Origin: Bilifractor porci
GTDB lineage: Bacteria; Bacillota; Clostridia; Lachnospirales; Lachnospiraceae
Assembly: GCF_009696005.1 (NCBI RefSeq)
Contig: NZ_VUMV01000001.1
Location: 552,610 to 616,609 of the forward strand
Length of the DNA: 64,000 nt
Reading direction: 5' to 3'
Part shown: piece after piece, positions 17,652-26,404 of the stretch
Layout: the number at the start of each line of letters is the position of its first letter
Position numbering within the stretch: position 1 is the first letter of the stretch
The notes under the pieces: generated by a model
Seen by the model: the letters and a program-made list of their open reading frames with translations, nothing else
Databases searched by the model: none
What the model was told of the DNA's origin: nothing
Position numbers and translations under genes: made by a program

Positions 17652-18131
17652 TCTCAACCTCCCTCTTTCTACTGAACCGGAAAAGACTGCGTTGTCCAGT
17701 CCGATCCGCGCACAAAAACAGACCTGTTTTCACAGGTTTGCGGTAAAAAGTTCTCGGTTGGGGGAAATTCAAATCACTTTACAGTTATCCATGCCGTTTC
17801 CGAACGAAAAAAAATCTGCTGCTCCGGTAATCCGAAATACCAGCCGATACCAGAACAGACTGACGGAGAAAACAAACGGCATATATCCGATTATCTTTCA
17901 TTCAGAAAACCCGGCACCAAATGCCGGAATGCGCAGAAAACTGCTATAAGAAATGCACACAGAACAAAAGATCAGCAGACAGTAACCTCCGTCAAAAGAA
18001 AAGCGGATCCGGCTGCCGAAAAGCGAAGTATCTGTGGCATCTTACGTATGTGATAAGGACTTCGACCCGCACCATCACTGCCTTCCATTCAACTTTCACT
18101 TCCCTTCTGTCTGCTGTTTATTTTTTCACGG
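17652..18131. other. Non-coding spacer upstream of mgtE
   Basis: About 480 bases with no convincing gene. Short open frames here lack ribosome sites and resemble nothing. Two small hairpins are visible (ACCTG/CAGGT near 17730 and CCGGCA/TGCCGG near 17912). Confidence 0.6.
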
Positions 18132-18160
18132 ACGGAGAAAATAAGACATATTTTCTCCGT
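18132..18160 (-). terminator. 12-bp perfect hairpin after malic enzyme gene
   Basis: ACGGAGAAAATA and TATTTTCTCCGT pair perfectly around a 5-base loop, 67 bases past the malic enzyme stop. No clean T-run follows on either strand, so it may stabilise mRNA ends or act as a weak terminator. Confidence 0.5.
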
Positions 18161-18227
18161 TCTTGATACCTGCCTAACTATAACATTCGTTTTCCAATTT
18201 GTAAATATGAAAACAGAGCAAGGCGCC

Positions 18228-19409
18228 TTATGCTTTACGCACTACGCTCTGCCGTACCGCCTCTTCTCCCACTGCCTTTGCCACGGTCGGCACGACTCTC
18301 GGATCCAGCGGAGAGGCAATAATATGATCCGGCGACAGATCTTTTTCATCGATTAACGAAGCCAGTCCTCTGGCCGCCGCAATCTGCATCTCTTCTGTAA
18401 TTTTTGTCGCGCGATAATCCAGCGCGCCGCGGAACAGTCCCGGAAAGACAAGGAGATTGTTCACCTGGTTGGGATTGTCTGATCTCCCGGTGCCGACAAT
18501 GAACGCGCCGCCGGCCTTTGCCTCGTCATACGTGATTTCCGGCTCCGGATTTGCCATCGGGAATACAATAGCTTCCGGATTCATGGAGGCGATCATCTCT
18601 CTGCTCACAAGACGAGGCGCGCTGACGCCGATAAAGATATCCGCCCCCTTCATCCCCTCCGCAAGACTTGCGTAGTGCTGATGATCCAGATTGACAAACT
18701 CCAGAAGTTCCTTCTTCAGGGGATCATATTTCTCGCTGTCATCCGGATCAATGCACCCGTCAATATCAAAGGCGTAAATTTTGTGGAATCCGCTCTTATA
18801 AAGCATGCGGATAATGGAAGAACCCGCTGCACCGGCGCCGCTTATCACAACCTTCATGTCCTCCGGCTTTGCTTTTTTTACTTTCATCGCATTGATAAGA
18901 GCCGCCAGAACCGCAATGGCCGTCCCATGCTGGTCGTCATGGAATACAGGAATGCTGCACTCCTTGATCAGTTTTCTTTCTATATAAACACATCGGGGTG
19001 CGCTGATGTCCTCCAGATTGACAGCACCGAAGGAGGGAGCCAGCTTCTTAACAATATCCACAATTTCATCCGGATCCGTGGTGTCCAGACAGATTGGCCA
19101 GGCATCCAGGCCTGCGAATTTTTTCATCAGAAGCGCCTTGCCCTCCATGACAGGAAGCCCGGCGGCTGGTCCGATATTGCCCAATCCAAGCACCGCTGTT
19201 CCGTCTGTGATAACGGCTACGGTGTTCCCCTTCCCGGTATACCGGTAGGCATTTTCAGGATTTTTCTGAATTTCCAGACAAGGCTGCGCCACCCCGGGCG
19301 TATAGGCCAGCGAGAGATCCCTGGGAGATTCACAAGGTACCTTTGGCGTAACCTCCAGTTTCCCTCTGTACTTTTCATGCAGCTTTAACGACTCCTCATA
19401 AATATCCAT
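18228..19409 (-). CDS. NAD(P)-dependent malic enzyme
   Basis: 393 residues, the short bacterial malic enzyme class. Decarboxylates malate to pyruvate with NAD(P)+. Motifs: SLAYTPGVAQPCLEI, TDGTAVLGLGNIGPAAGLPVMEGKA, FGAVNLEDISAP, PVFHDDQHGTAIAVLA (metal site), and the dinucleotide-binding VVISGAGAAGSSIIRML. Start at ATG 19409 (GGGAAGGG upstream). It follows hypB by 73 bases in the same direction and may share the FadR-regulated transcript; no terminator is obvious between them. Confidence 0.93.
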   Translation of the reverse strand: MDIYEESLKLHEKYRGKLEVTPKVPCESPRDLSLAYTPGVAQPCLEIQKNPENAYRYTGKGNTVAVITDGTAVLGLGNIGPAAGLPVMEGKALLMKKFAGLDAWPICLDTTDPDEIVDIVKKLAPSFGAVNLEDISAPRCVYIERKLIKECSIPVFHDDQHGTAIAVLAALINAMKVKKAKPEDMKVVISGAGAAGSSIIRMLYKSGFHKIYAFDIDGCIDPDDSEKYDPLKKELLEFVNLDHQHYASLAEGMKGADIFIGVSAPRLVSREMIASMNPEAIVFPMANPEPEITYDEAKAGGAFIVGTGRSDNPNQVNNLLVFPGLFRGALDYRATKITEEMQIAAARGLASLIDEKDLSPDHIIASPLDPRVVPTVAKAVGEEAVRQSVVRKA

Positions 19410-19482
19410 GATTTTTCCCTTCCCGGCCTGCTGTCCCGCCGTTTTCCCATTTTTCCGTCCCGCCATATACCATATCACAAAC

Positions 19483-20154
19483 TCAGATATTTCGGAACTG
19501 CTTCCATCGGGAAACCTGCGTTTTCAGCCATCCTTCCCATTCTTCCATCCCTTCCCCGGTTCTGGCAGAAACCGGAAAGATCCGGATGCCCGGGTTCAAC
19601 CTCCGGACTCTTTCCTGACAGGCTGTCAGATCAAAATCAAAATAGGATATGGTATCCATTTTGGTGATAATCAGCACGTCGCTCTTTGTAAACATCAGAG
19701 GATACTTCAGAGGCTTGTCGTCCCCTTCGGGAACCGACAGAAGCATGACATTTGCGCCAGCTCCTGTATCGAACTCCGCCGGACAGATCAGATTACCCAC
19801 GTTCTCCAGAAAAACCAGGTCAATGCCGGAATATCCCATGGCGGAGAGGGCTCTTCCTGTCATCCCTGCGTCCATATGGCACATGCCGTCGGTGTGTGCC
19901 TGGATGGATCTGGCGCCCAGGTTTTCAATCCGGACAGCATCCACATCGGAGGCAATATCCGCCTCCATGACGGCCATTTCAAGCTCTCCTTTCAAATCCA
20001 GGATCGTCCCGGAAAGCAGGCTCGTCTTGCCGGAACCCGGTGAACTCATCAGGTTGACCAGCAGTGTCCCCTCCTGTCTCATTTCTTTTCTCAGCACATC
20101 CGCGTCTCTGTCATTGGAGGCTGTCACCGATTCATTTAATTCGATCACCTTCAT
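19483..20154 (-). CDS. hypB: HypB-family nickel GTPase, copy 1
   Basis: 223 residues. P-loop NLMSSPGSGKTSLL (residues 34-47), metal-site C92-H93 in GMCHMDAGM and C124 in NLICPAEFD, switch/nucleotide motifs VMEADI and TKMD. HypB delivers nickel to NiFe hydrogenase or urease maturation using GTP. The His-rich N-terminal store of some HypBs is absent. About half of the residues match copy 2, which starts 15 bases upstream of this gene, so these are old paralogues rather than a recent duplication. GAGGGGGAG precedes the ATG. Confidence 0.9.
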   Translation of the reverse strand: MKVIELNESVTASNDRDADVLRKEMRQEGTLLVNLMSSPGSGKTSLLSGTILDLKGELEMAVMEADIASDVDAVRIENLGARSIQAHTDGMCHMDAGMTGRALSAMGYSGIDLVFLENVGNLICPAEFDTGAGANVMLLSVPEGDDKPLKYPLMFTKSDVLIITKMDTISYFDFDLTACQERVRRLNPGIRIFPVSARTGEGMEEWEGWLKTQVSRWKQFRNI

Positions 20155-20169
20155 GAATTCTCCCCCTCC

Positions 20170-20886
20170 TCATGCATGCCGCGTGTCTGCTTCCTGCATC
20201 CCTTTCGGCTCATTCCTTTTGAATTTCTCAATTTCTCCTTCCAGATAATGAATCCAGTCCTCGAAACCTTCCCCTGTTTTAGAGGAGATTTCCATGCAGA
20301 CTGCCTCCGGGTTCAGACTGCGCACCCGCTCCCGGCAGACGCTGCTGTTAAAATCAAAGACCGGTTTTACATCAATTTTATTGATCAGAAGGCAGTCGCT
20401 GACAGAAAACATAAGGGGATATTTCAGCGGTTTGTCATCCCCCTCCGGTACAGAGAGGATCATAACCTTCAGATTAGCGCCAACATCAAATTCCGCGGGA
20501 CAGACCAGGTTTCCGATATTTTCCAGAAAAACCAGATCCAGATCGTCGGTTCCAAGGCCCTCCAGTCCGCGTCTGGTCATATCCGCATCCATGTGACAGG
20601 AGCCGCCGGTATGGAGCTGAATGGCCCTTGCCCCGGCCTCAATTACCGCCCTCGCATCCACATCACTGTCCACATCCGCTTCCATAACGCCAATCCGATA
20701 ACGATCCTTCAGCATCCGGATCGTCCGGATCAGGGTGGTGGTCTTGCCCGAACCCGGTGAACTCATCAGATTCACGAGAAAAATACCCTTTTTCTGAAGC
20801 AGCTTCCTTACGGCATCTGCCGCTTTGCCGTTATCTGCCAGAACATGTTCTTTGGTTTCAAGAATTCTGATCTCCTCGCTGTTCAT
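20170..20886 (-). CDS. hypB: HypB-family nickel GTPase, copy 2
   Basis: 238 residues. P-loop NLMSSPGSGKTTTL (39-52), C97-H98 in GSCHMDADM, C129 in NLVCPAEFDVG, NKID base-specificity motif. All residues known to bind nickel/zinc at the HypB dimer interface are retained, as in copy 1. HypB dimerises on GTP binding, so two co-expressed paralogues could form a heterodimer (inference). GAGGAG precedes the ATG. It lies between copy 1 and the FadR-type regulator. Confidence 0.9.
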   Translation of the reverse strand: MNSEEIRILETKEHVLADNGKAADAVRKLLQKKGIFLVNLMSSPGSGKTTTLIRTIRMLKDRYRIGVMEADVDSDVDARAVIEAGARAIQLHTGGSCHMDADMTRRGLEGLGTDDLDLVFLENIGNLVCPAEFDVGANLKVMILSVPEGDDKPLKYPLMFSVSDCLLINKIDVKPVFDFNSSVCRERVRSLNPEAVCMEISSKTGEGFEDWIHYLEGEIEKFKRNEPKGMQEADTRHA

Positions 20887-20958
20887 CTGTTCTCCTCATT
20901 TTCCTAAAGCATCCTGCCTGTTCATGCGCAGGCTTCCTATTTGAAAGCCGGAAAACTT

Positions 20959-21666
20959 CTACCGGTTGTAGATGGAAGTCTCCCCTTCGAGGGCATCCTG
21001 CATGATATGATCCAGCCACCTGACAGCGCCCTCATAGTCCCTCTTTCTGATGTATTCCAGCGACTTCAGGGTGTGTTCATAGAGCAGCTGTGAACCATAT
21101 CTGCTGCAGAAACGTGTCCAGAGCGCAACCACCGGTTTACGAAAGGAGGTGATGATCATGGCAAGAATTTCATTATCCCCGACCATGGCAAGCTTCTTCT
21201 GAAAACAGAAGGCCTCCTCCGCGGCGGCCCGAAAATCAGCCGCGCCTCGTATGGCTTCCACGATCTTATGCATCTCACACAAATCCTCGTCCCGCGATCT
21301 CTCGATAGCATTTTTCAGAGTCAGATGCTCCAATGCCCAGCGGATCTCAAGGATAGACCGGATCTCTCTGTCGCTGAAAATATCCCCCTTCAGATCCAGA
21401 ATCGCATTTAATGTCTCGAGAGAGCCCTCATGCCGGTAGTCGGCAACAAATGTTCCCTGCCTGGGCTGAACCTCCAGAAATCCCTGGCTGACCAGAGCGA
21501 TAATTCCCGCATTGATGACCGCCCGCGACACTCCCATCTTTTCAGCAAGCTCCCGCTCCGGCGGAATCCTGGTGCCGGCAGCCAGTTCCCCGGACAGTAT
21601 GGCCTCCTGCATCCTTTTGATAAAAAGCTCTTTGTGCGTAGGAACGGTAAGTTTTTTCATCTCCAT
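20959..21666 (-). CDS. GntR/FadR-family (FCD domain) regulator
   Basis: 235 residues. Winged helix: HKELFIKRMQEAILSGELAAGTRIPPERELAEKMGVSRAVINAGIIALVSQGFLEV (residues 10-65), then an all-helical FCD ligand domain (SILEIRWALEHLTLKNAIE ... EEAFCFQKKLA ... LKSLEYIRKRDYEGAVRWLDHIMQDALE). FCD members sense small organic acids and bind TNGT-N3-ACNA sites. Two such sites flank the promoter of the operon at 24926 and 25026. GGAGGG lies five bases before the ATG. The gene is embedded between hypA and hypB, so it likely controls its own operon. Confidence 0.88.
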   Translation of the reverse strand: MEMKKLTVPTHKELFIKRMQEAILSGELAAGTRIPPERELAEKMGVSRAVINAGIIALVSQGFLEVQPRQGTFVADYRHEGSLETLNAILDLKGDIFSDREIRSILEIRWALEHLTLKNAIERSRDEDLCEMHKIVEAIRGAADFRAAAEEAFCFQKKLAMVGDNEILAMIITSFRKPVVALWTRFCSRYGSQLLYEHTLKSLEYIRKRDYEGAVRWLDHIMQDALEGETSIYNR

Positions 21667-21742
21667 AGGAGCCCTCCCCTGAGATCATCTTCTTCGTTAA
21701 TCTTCCAGTATAAGTATTCGGGACAGTCTTCTGAGATAATCC

Positions 21743-22108
21743 TCAGGACCGGGCATCCTCCGGCTCCGGAACTTCCACCTCTTTGATCAGGAACTCGTTT
21801 CCCTGCACCAGAAAAGTACGCTCGCTTCCACAATGCGGACAGATCCTGGCATACTTTACGGTCGGATAGGTTTTCCCGCAATCTTCACAGAAAGTGATTG
21901 CCGGAACCGGTTCGATAAGCATCTCTGCTTCCGCAAGCAGAGGTTCCTTCTTCCGCATCCAGTCCCAGCAGTCGGTAAGGTACTCCGGAATAACTGTGGA
22001 CACTTCTCCCAATGCAACCGTAACGGAATTGATCCTGCTGAATCCGTTTTCCGACGCCAGCATCTTCAGCCTATCTCTGATTTTGAAAACAACACCTAAC
22101 TCATGCAT
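21743..22108 (-). CDS. hypA: Hydrogenase/urease nickel insertion protein HypA
   Basis: 121 residues. N-terminal MHE (H2, nickel ligand) and the zinc site C74-X2-C77 ... C90-X2-C93 (CEDCGK, CPHCGS) are intact. HypA hands nickel to its client together with HypB. It starts 3 bases after the stop of the 924-residue oxidoreductase. No hypCDEF, hydrogenase or urease subunit is encoded in the window, so its client is unknown. Confidence 0.9.
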   Translation of the reverse strand: MHELGVVFKIRDRLKMLASENGFSRINSVTVALGEVSTVIPEYLTDCWDWMRKKEPLLAEAEMLIEPVPAITFCEDCGKTYPTVKYARICPHCGSERTFLVQGNEFLIKEVEVPEPEDARS

Positions 22109-22111
22109 CGT

Positions 22112-24886
22112 TTACTTCTTACCAAATTTAATGTGAATGTTTTGTTTGACAGCATAGGGAAGGATATACTTCAGTTTATCCTCACTTCTTCTCATCACGG
22201 AACATTCCGGGTTATCCCGGAAAAGATGGATCGCGTCAAATTCGCACTTGGTGGTACATATGCCGCAGCCCACACAATGATTCGTATCAACGACGGACGC
22301 GCCGCAGGAAAGACATCTGGCCGTCTCTTTCTTAACCTGGGTCTCTGTAAAGGCCTCCTGATAATCACGGAAGGATCTGTGATCTCCTTCTTTCTTTCCG
22401 GGAATCTGCCGGCTGGAATTATCGTAGTTCTCTATCCGGATATCATTCTTGTCCAACGCAATATAATCATTCTGGTTTCGTCCGATAGTTAGACTGGTAT
22501 GCGGCTGGACATACCGGTGGATCGACACAGCGCCCTCTTTTCCTGCCGCAATCGCGTCGATGGCGAACTTCGGACCGGTGTAGACATCGCCGCCGACAAA
22601 AATGTCCGGCTCCGCTGTCTGATAAGTGACCGGATCCGCCTTGGCTCCGTTTCCCCTTCCCAGCTGCACCCTGCTTCCGGCGAGAAGGTTTCCCCATACA
22701 ATGCTCTGCCCCACCGCGAGAACAATGTGGGCCGCGCTTACCGTCATCGTCTCCTCTTCGTTATAAGTCGGATGGAAACGGCCTTCTGCATCCTTTACGG
22801 ACAGACACCTTTTGAAAACGATGGACTTTACCCGTCCTTTTTCATCCTTCCGGATCTCTTTCGGTCCCCATCCGCCAACGAGCTTCACACCGTCTTCCTC
22901 CGCCTCATGAATTTCCTCCTCTGAGGCAGGCATGATGTCCCGGATCTCCAGACTGACCATGGTCACCTTCGGCGCACCGACTCTGACCGCGTCTCTAGAG
23001 CAGTCAATCGCAACATTTCCGCCTCCGACCACGACAACATCGCCCCGGATGTCATACGTTTCTTTCTCATTAACCTCGCGAAGGAATTCCACAGCGCTCG
23101 TCACGCCGTCCGCGTCTTCGCCTTCAACACCAATGCTCCTGCCGCCCTGACAGCCGATCGCGATATAAAAGGCCTTATAACCCTGGGCACGAAGCTCATC
23201 CAGCGTAATATCCTTTCCAACTTCCACACCGGTTTTAATTTCCACGCCCATCGCGCGGATTACATCGATCTCCGCCTCTACGATATTTTTTTCCAGCTTA
23301 TAGGAAGGGATTCCATACACCAGCATTCCGCCTGCGCGGCTGTTCTTCTCAAATACAGTCGGCGCATATCCCTTCTCTGCCAGATAGAACGCGCAGGAAA
23401 GCCCTGCCGGTCCCGCCCCGATAATAGCGACCTTGTCGCCGGAAAAATCCCCGTCAACTCTCGGAATGACCTTCTTCGGAATATAACGGGTCTCCGCATT
23501 CAGATCCTGCATGGCAATAAATTTTTTCACCTCATCGATCGCGATTGCTTCGTCGATGCTTCCTCTGGTGCAGGCGTCCTCACAACGGCGGTTGCAGATA
23601 TGTCCGCAGACAGCCGGAAGCGGGTTATTTTTCTTGATCAGGGCAAGCGCTTCCTGATACCGGCCCTGGGACGCCATCTTCAGGTATCCCTGCACGGCAA
23701 TGTGGGCAGGGCATGCCGTCTTGCATGGGGCAGTTCCGCTGCGGTATGCTTCTATACGGTTGTGATCCCGGTAATCCCAGTCCCAGTCCTCTTCCGACCA
23801 CTTCTTGTTCCACGGGAGCTCGTGCTTCGGATAAGTCACCTCGGAGCCATCCTTACGGCAAAGCTTCTGGCCAAGCTTTACGGCTCCGGCAGGACAATAT
23901 TCCACGCAGCGGCCGCATGCCACACATTTCTGCTTATCCACCTTCGCCACATAAGCTGATCTGGAAAGATTCGGCGTATTGAATAAAAGAGACGTGCGCA
24001 GCGCATAGCATACATTCACATTGCAGTTGCAGATCGCAAAAATCTTATCCTCGCCGTCGATATTGGTGATCTGGTGGACAAAGCCGTTTTCCTCACCCCG
24101 CTTAAAGATATCCAGCGCTTCCTCGCGGGTGATATACTGACCGCCCTTATTGGTCTCCACGACATAATCCGCCATGTCTCCCACCGCGATGCACCAGCCG
24201 TCCTCCACATCGCCGCATCCCTCTTCATAGGTCTTGCGGCTGCGGCGGCACGAACAGGGGGACTTGGCGTACTTGCCATCGTATTTCTCCAGCCAGTAGG
24301 AAATCTTCTCGATCCCAATAGCCTCATTGTTCATTTCAATCGCGGCCTCTACCGGAATGACGTGCATGCCGATCCCCGCACCGCCCGGCGGGACAATCTT
24401 TGTCACCTTCTCCAGCGGAAGCCTGGTCATATGCTCGAAAAACATACCCAGTTCCGGATGCTCATCAATCAGGTCCTTGTTCATATTCGAGAACTCACCG
24501 GATCCCGGAACAAACATCGGCAGAACATATTGCTTCTCGTGCTGCGGATTCTCATAATTCCACTCTATCAGTCCTGTCCAGGACATATGATCCAGCATTT
24601 CCTGAAGCTTTTCATCCTCTATCCCGGACAGCTTCTTCAACTGCGCAAAGGTCTTCGGCTTGCGGATGCCTCCGAATTTCAGCGCCAGTTCCGCCTCCTC
24701 ATCGGTGCAGAGGCGGGAAACCGCCCAGTACTCCGGGTCATCTCTCGTGATTTTCTGCAGTCCGAGCTTGATCGGTATCCGGTCTGTAATCATTTTTCCA
24801 AGCTTCGCCACCGGTTTACGGAACGGCCCGTCCACATTCGCAATCTCCGGGCGCAGCGGATATCCTGGGTCATTCTTCGCTGTCAT
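22112..24886 (-). CDS. Multi-domain iron-sulfur flavoprotein oxidoreductase (GltD-like fusion)
   Basis: About 924 residues. N-terminal ~190 residues: helical/winged part (KPKTFAQLKKLSGIEDEKLQEMLDHMSWTGLIEW). Then a cysteine-rich region (CSCRRSRKTYEEGC, CNCNVNVCYA) and a ferredoxin site (CVACGRCVEYCPAG). The middle is a GltD-type NADPH/FAD module with its own helical Fe-S domain (CKTACPAHIAVQGYL, CGHICNRRCEDACTRG), FAD-binding AIIGAGPAGLSCAFYLAEKG, second dinucleotide fold VVVGGGNVAIDCSR and VGGDVYTGPKFAIDAIAAGKEGA. The C-terminus carries more cysteines (CLSCGA, CVGCGICTTKCEFDAI). It resembles NADPH-linked electron-transfer subunits. Start at ATG 24886, GGAGGG six bases ahead. First gene of the FadR-regulated operon. 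Confidence 0.82.
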   Translation of the reverse strand: MTAKNDPGYPLRPEIANVDGPFRKPVAKLGKMITDRIPIKLGLQKITRDDPEYWAVSRLCTDEEAELALKFGGIRKPKTFAQLKKLSGIEDEKLQEMLDHMSWTGLIEWNYENPQHEKQYVLPMFVPGSGEFSNMNKDLIDEHPELGMFFEHMTRLPLEKVTKIVPPGGAGIGMHVIPVEAAIEMNNEAIGIEKISYWLEKYDGKYAKSPCSCRRSRKTYEEGCGDVEDGWCIAVGDMADYVVETNKGGQYITREEALDIFKRGEENGFVHQITNIDGEDKIFAICNCNVNVCYALRTSLLFNTPNLSRSAYVAKVDKQKCVACGRCVEYCPAGAVKLGQKLCRKDGSEVTYPKHELPWNKKWSEEDWDWDYRDHNRIEAYRSGTAPCKTACPAHIAVQGYLKMASQGRYQEALALIKKNNPLPAVCGHICNRRCEDACTRGSIDEAIAIDEVKKFIAMQDLNAETRYIPKKVIPRVDGDFSGDKVAIIGAGPAGLSCAFYLAEKGYAPTVFEKNSRAGGMLVYGIPSYKLEKNIVEAEIDVIRAMGVEIKTGVEVGKDITLDELRAQGYKAFYIAIGCQGGRSIGVEGEDADGVTSAVEFLREVNEKETYDIRGDVVVVGGGNVAIDCSRDAVRVGAPKVTMVSLEIRDIMPASEEEIHEAEEDGVKLVGGWGPKEIRKDEKGRVKSIVFKRCLSVKDAEGRFHPTYNEEETMTVSAAHIVLAVGQSIVWGNLLAGSRVQLGRGNGAKADPVTYQTAEPDIFVGGDVYTGPKFAIDAIAAGKEGAVSIHRYVQPHTSLTIGRNQNDYIALDKNDIRIENYDNSSRQIPGKKEGDHRSFRDYQEAFTETQVKKETARCLSCGASVVDTNHCVGCGICTTKCEFDAIHLFRDNPECSVMRRSEDKLKYILPYAVKQNIHIKFGKK

Positions 24887-24925
24887 ATTCTTCCCTCCAA
24901 ACGTTTTCATGCGTTTTCATGCTTG

Positions 24926-24946
24926 TGGTCATACCACGTATGTCAA
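24926..24946 (-). promoter_or_regulatory. Operator 1 and -35 element of the oxidoreductase-hyp operon
   Basis: TGGTCATACCA at 24926-24936, inside GTGGT-CAT-ACCAC, fits the TNGT-N3-ACNA consensus of FadR-type GntR proteins. On the minus strand TTGACA (24941-24946) ends four bases upstream of the extended palindrome, which therefore lies in the promoter spacer; the -10 is not clear. Confidence 0.7.
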
Positions 24947-25025
24947 TAATTTAACATGCATTCTTCGGGATAGCAATCAGCGTTTTTCACATTAATTGCT
25001 ATAATTTTTGCGCGAAATGCACTAC

Positions 25026-25036
25026 TGGTCATACCA
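25026..25036 (-). promoter_or_regulatory. Operator 2, upstream copy
   Basis: A second identical TGGTCATACCA, exactly 100 bp from operator 1, upstream of the promoter. The pair suggests cooperative binding or looping by the FadR-type regulator encoded in the operon. Confidence 0.65.
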
Positions 25037-25039
25037 CAG

Positions 25040-26400
25040 TCAAAACAGGGGAATGCCGCAAGGCACCGACACCGGCCCGAAGGCGTCTCCATTGTAGAGA
25101 CCGGCAATATTGGCAATACTGGTAAGTCCGATCCCCATCTCGGCGCGCTTACTGGAGACAAAGAAGCGTCCCCACTTTTTCGGTTTTCCGCTCATGCTGT
25201 TTTCCATATGGATGACCAGATTTCCCATATGAACGACTGCGGACAGACTGATGTCCTTTTCTTCCTCGCCGCTGTGATCTTTGCCGCTCTTAATTCTTCC
25301 GATCGCCTCAGCGGCATTTTCCAGAAGATTTCCGAAGACCACGCACAAATTCTGCTCCATGCTGTGGGAGATATTCCTCGGCAGCGCGAGGTCAACCCTC
25401 ACCTTAGCTCCCATATTTTCCGCCATCTGTGTGTAGTACGAAATCACGGCATTCACAGCGATATTTTCCGTATATCTTATATGTTTGCTGGAGGGAATCG
25501 AGCGGCCCAGATCCTCCAGGTACTCCTTCAGCTCCTCCAGCTTTCCCTCGTTGGCATACTCCTGCAGAACCGTCAGCTGATGGCGATAATCATGCCGCTG
25601 CCGCCGCAGCTCCTTCTCATGCTCCAGAAGGGTGTCCTGGTACTTCTTCTGCTCGCCGATCTCCCGGTTCATCAGCGAGAGCTGATATTCCTGCTCTCTC
25701 CCGCCGGGAAGTCTCAATCGATTTCCGGATCTGCACGCCGCCGATCATACACATAAAAAAGCAGAAAATCATCGTTCCGATCAGGAAATACCGGGATGAG
25801 GCGTAGACCACATTCCTGACGTAATAGACGAGTTCCATGATACACGACGCTGTCAGAATCAGCATCGGCGTGCTCCACAGGGCGCCTGCCTTGTTCTTGT
25901 CCCAGACAGCCTCAAACATGACCATGCCCGTATAGAAAAAGATGGAAACCGGAAGCAGGACCTGGAAAAACCGGGTACTCTGTATAAACATCACACTCCC
26001 TGTCATCTGCAGAATCAAGGCAGCCAATATGGCTGCCATTAAAATGCCCTTTAGAATAGCTCCCGGTTTCTTATAGTGAAATTTCACACTCTCATCCAGC
26101 AGAAACTCCAGCGGGAGAAACAGGCTGAAAAGCTGAGATAACTCACCATGTACCAGAGGTTTGGAACGTTTGTGTAAAAATATATAATATCCGAACTGGA
26201 ACATCCCCAGAGCCCCGTGAGCGCCATAAATGCGCCCAGCCATAGCAGAATGGTCCCGCTGCGGTCCAATTGAACAACCATGAACGAGACAAGCATCAGC
26301 AGAAAGCCAAGAAGAAACATTATAAGGTTTCGAAACTGGAGAAACTGAAGAATAAGTGAGACGAACTCCGGAAAAAGGAGCTCATGAATGTGATGTGTTG
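25040..26400 (-). pseudogene. AgrC-like (GHKL) sensor kinase, frameshifted
   Basis: Pieces of one kinase lie in three frames. N-terminal membrane part (LILQFLQFRNLIMFLLGFLLMLVSF ... NVPNLWYMVSYLS) breaks near 26135, continues in a second frame (QLFSLFLPLEFLLDESVKF ... GGVQIRKSIETSRRER) and breaks again near 25700 in a GA-repeat, continuing as EQEYQLSLMNREIGEQ. The cytoplasmic half has the HPK10 box RQRHDYRHQL, NLLENAAEA and GIGLTSIANIAG. A third shift near the 5' end is likely. The gene's start is lost where it meets the 175-bp repeat at 26405, and its C-terminus is also atypical. No response regulator is adjacent. Sequencing error cannot be excluded. Confidence 0.8.
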
Positions 26401-26404
26401 GATG

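Noticed and set aside
17652..18131. Mg2+ riboswitch (M-box) before mgtE
   Set aside because: The conserved M-box core was not found on the minus strand.
17692..18166. Small plus-strand open frames between mgtE and malic enzyme
   Set aside because: No ribosome sites, no recognisable sequence, composition like random spacer.
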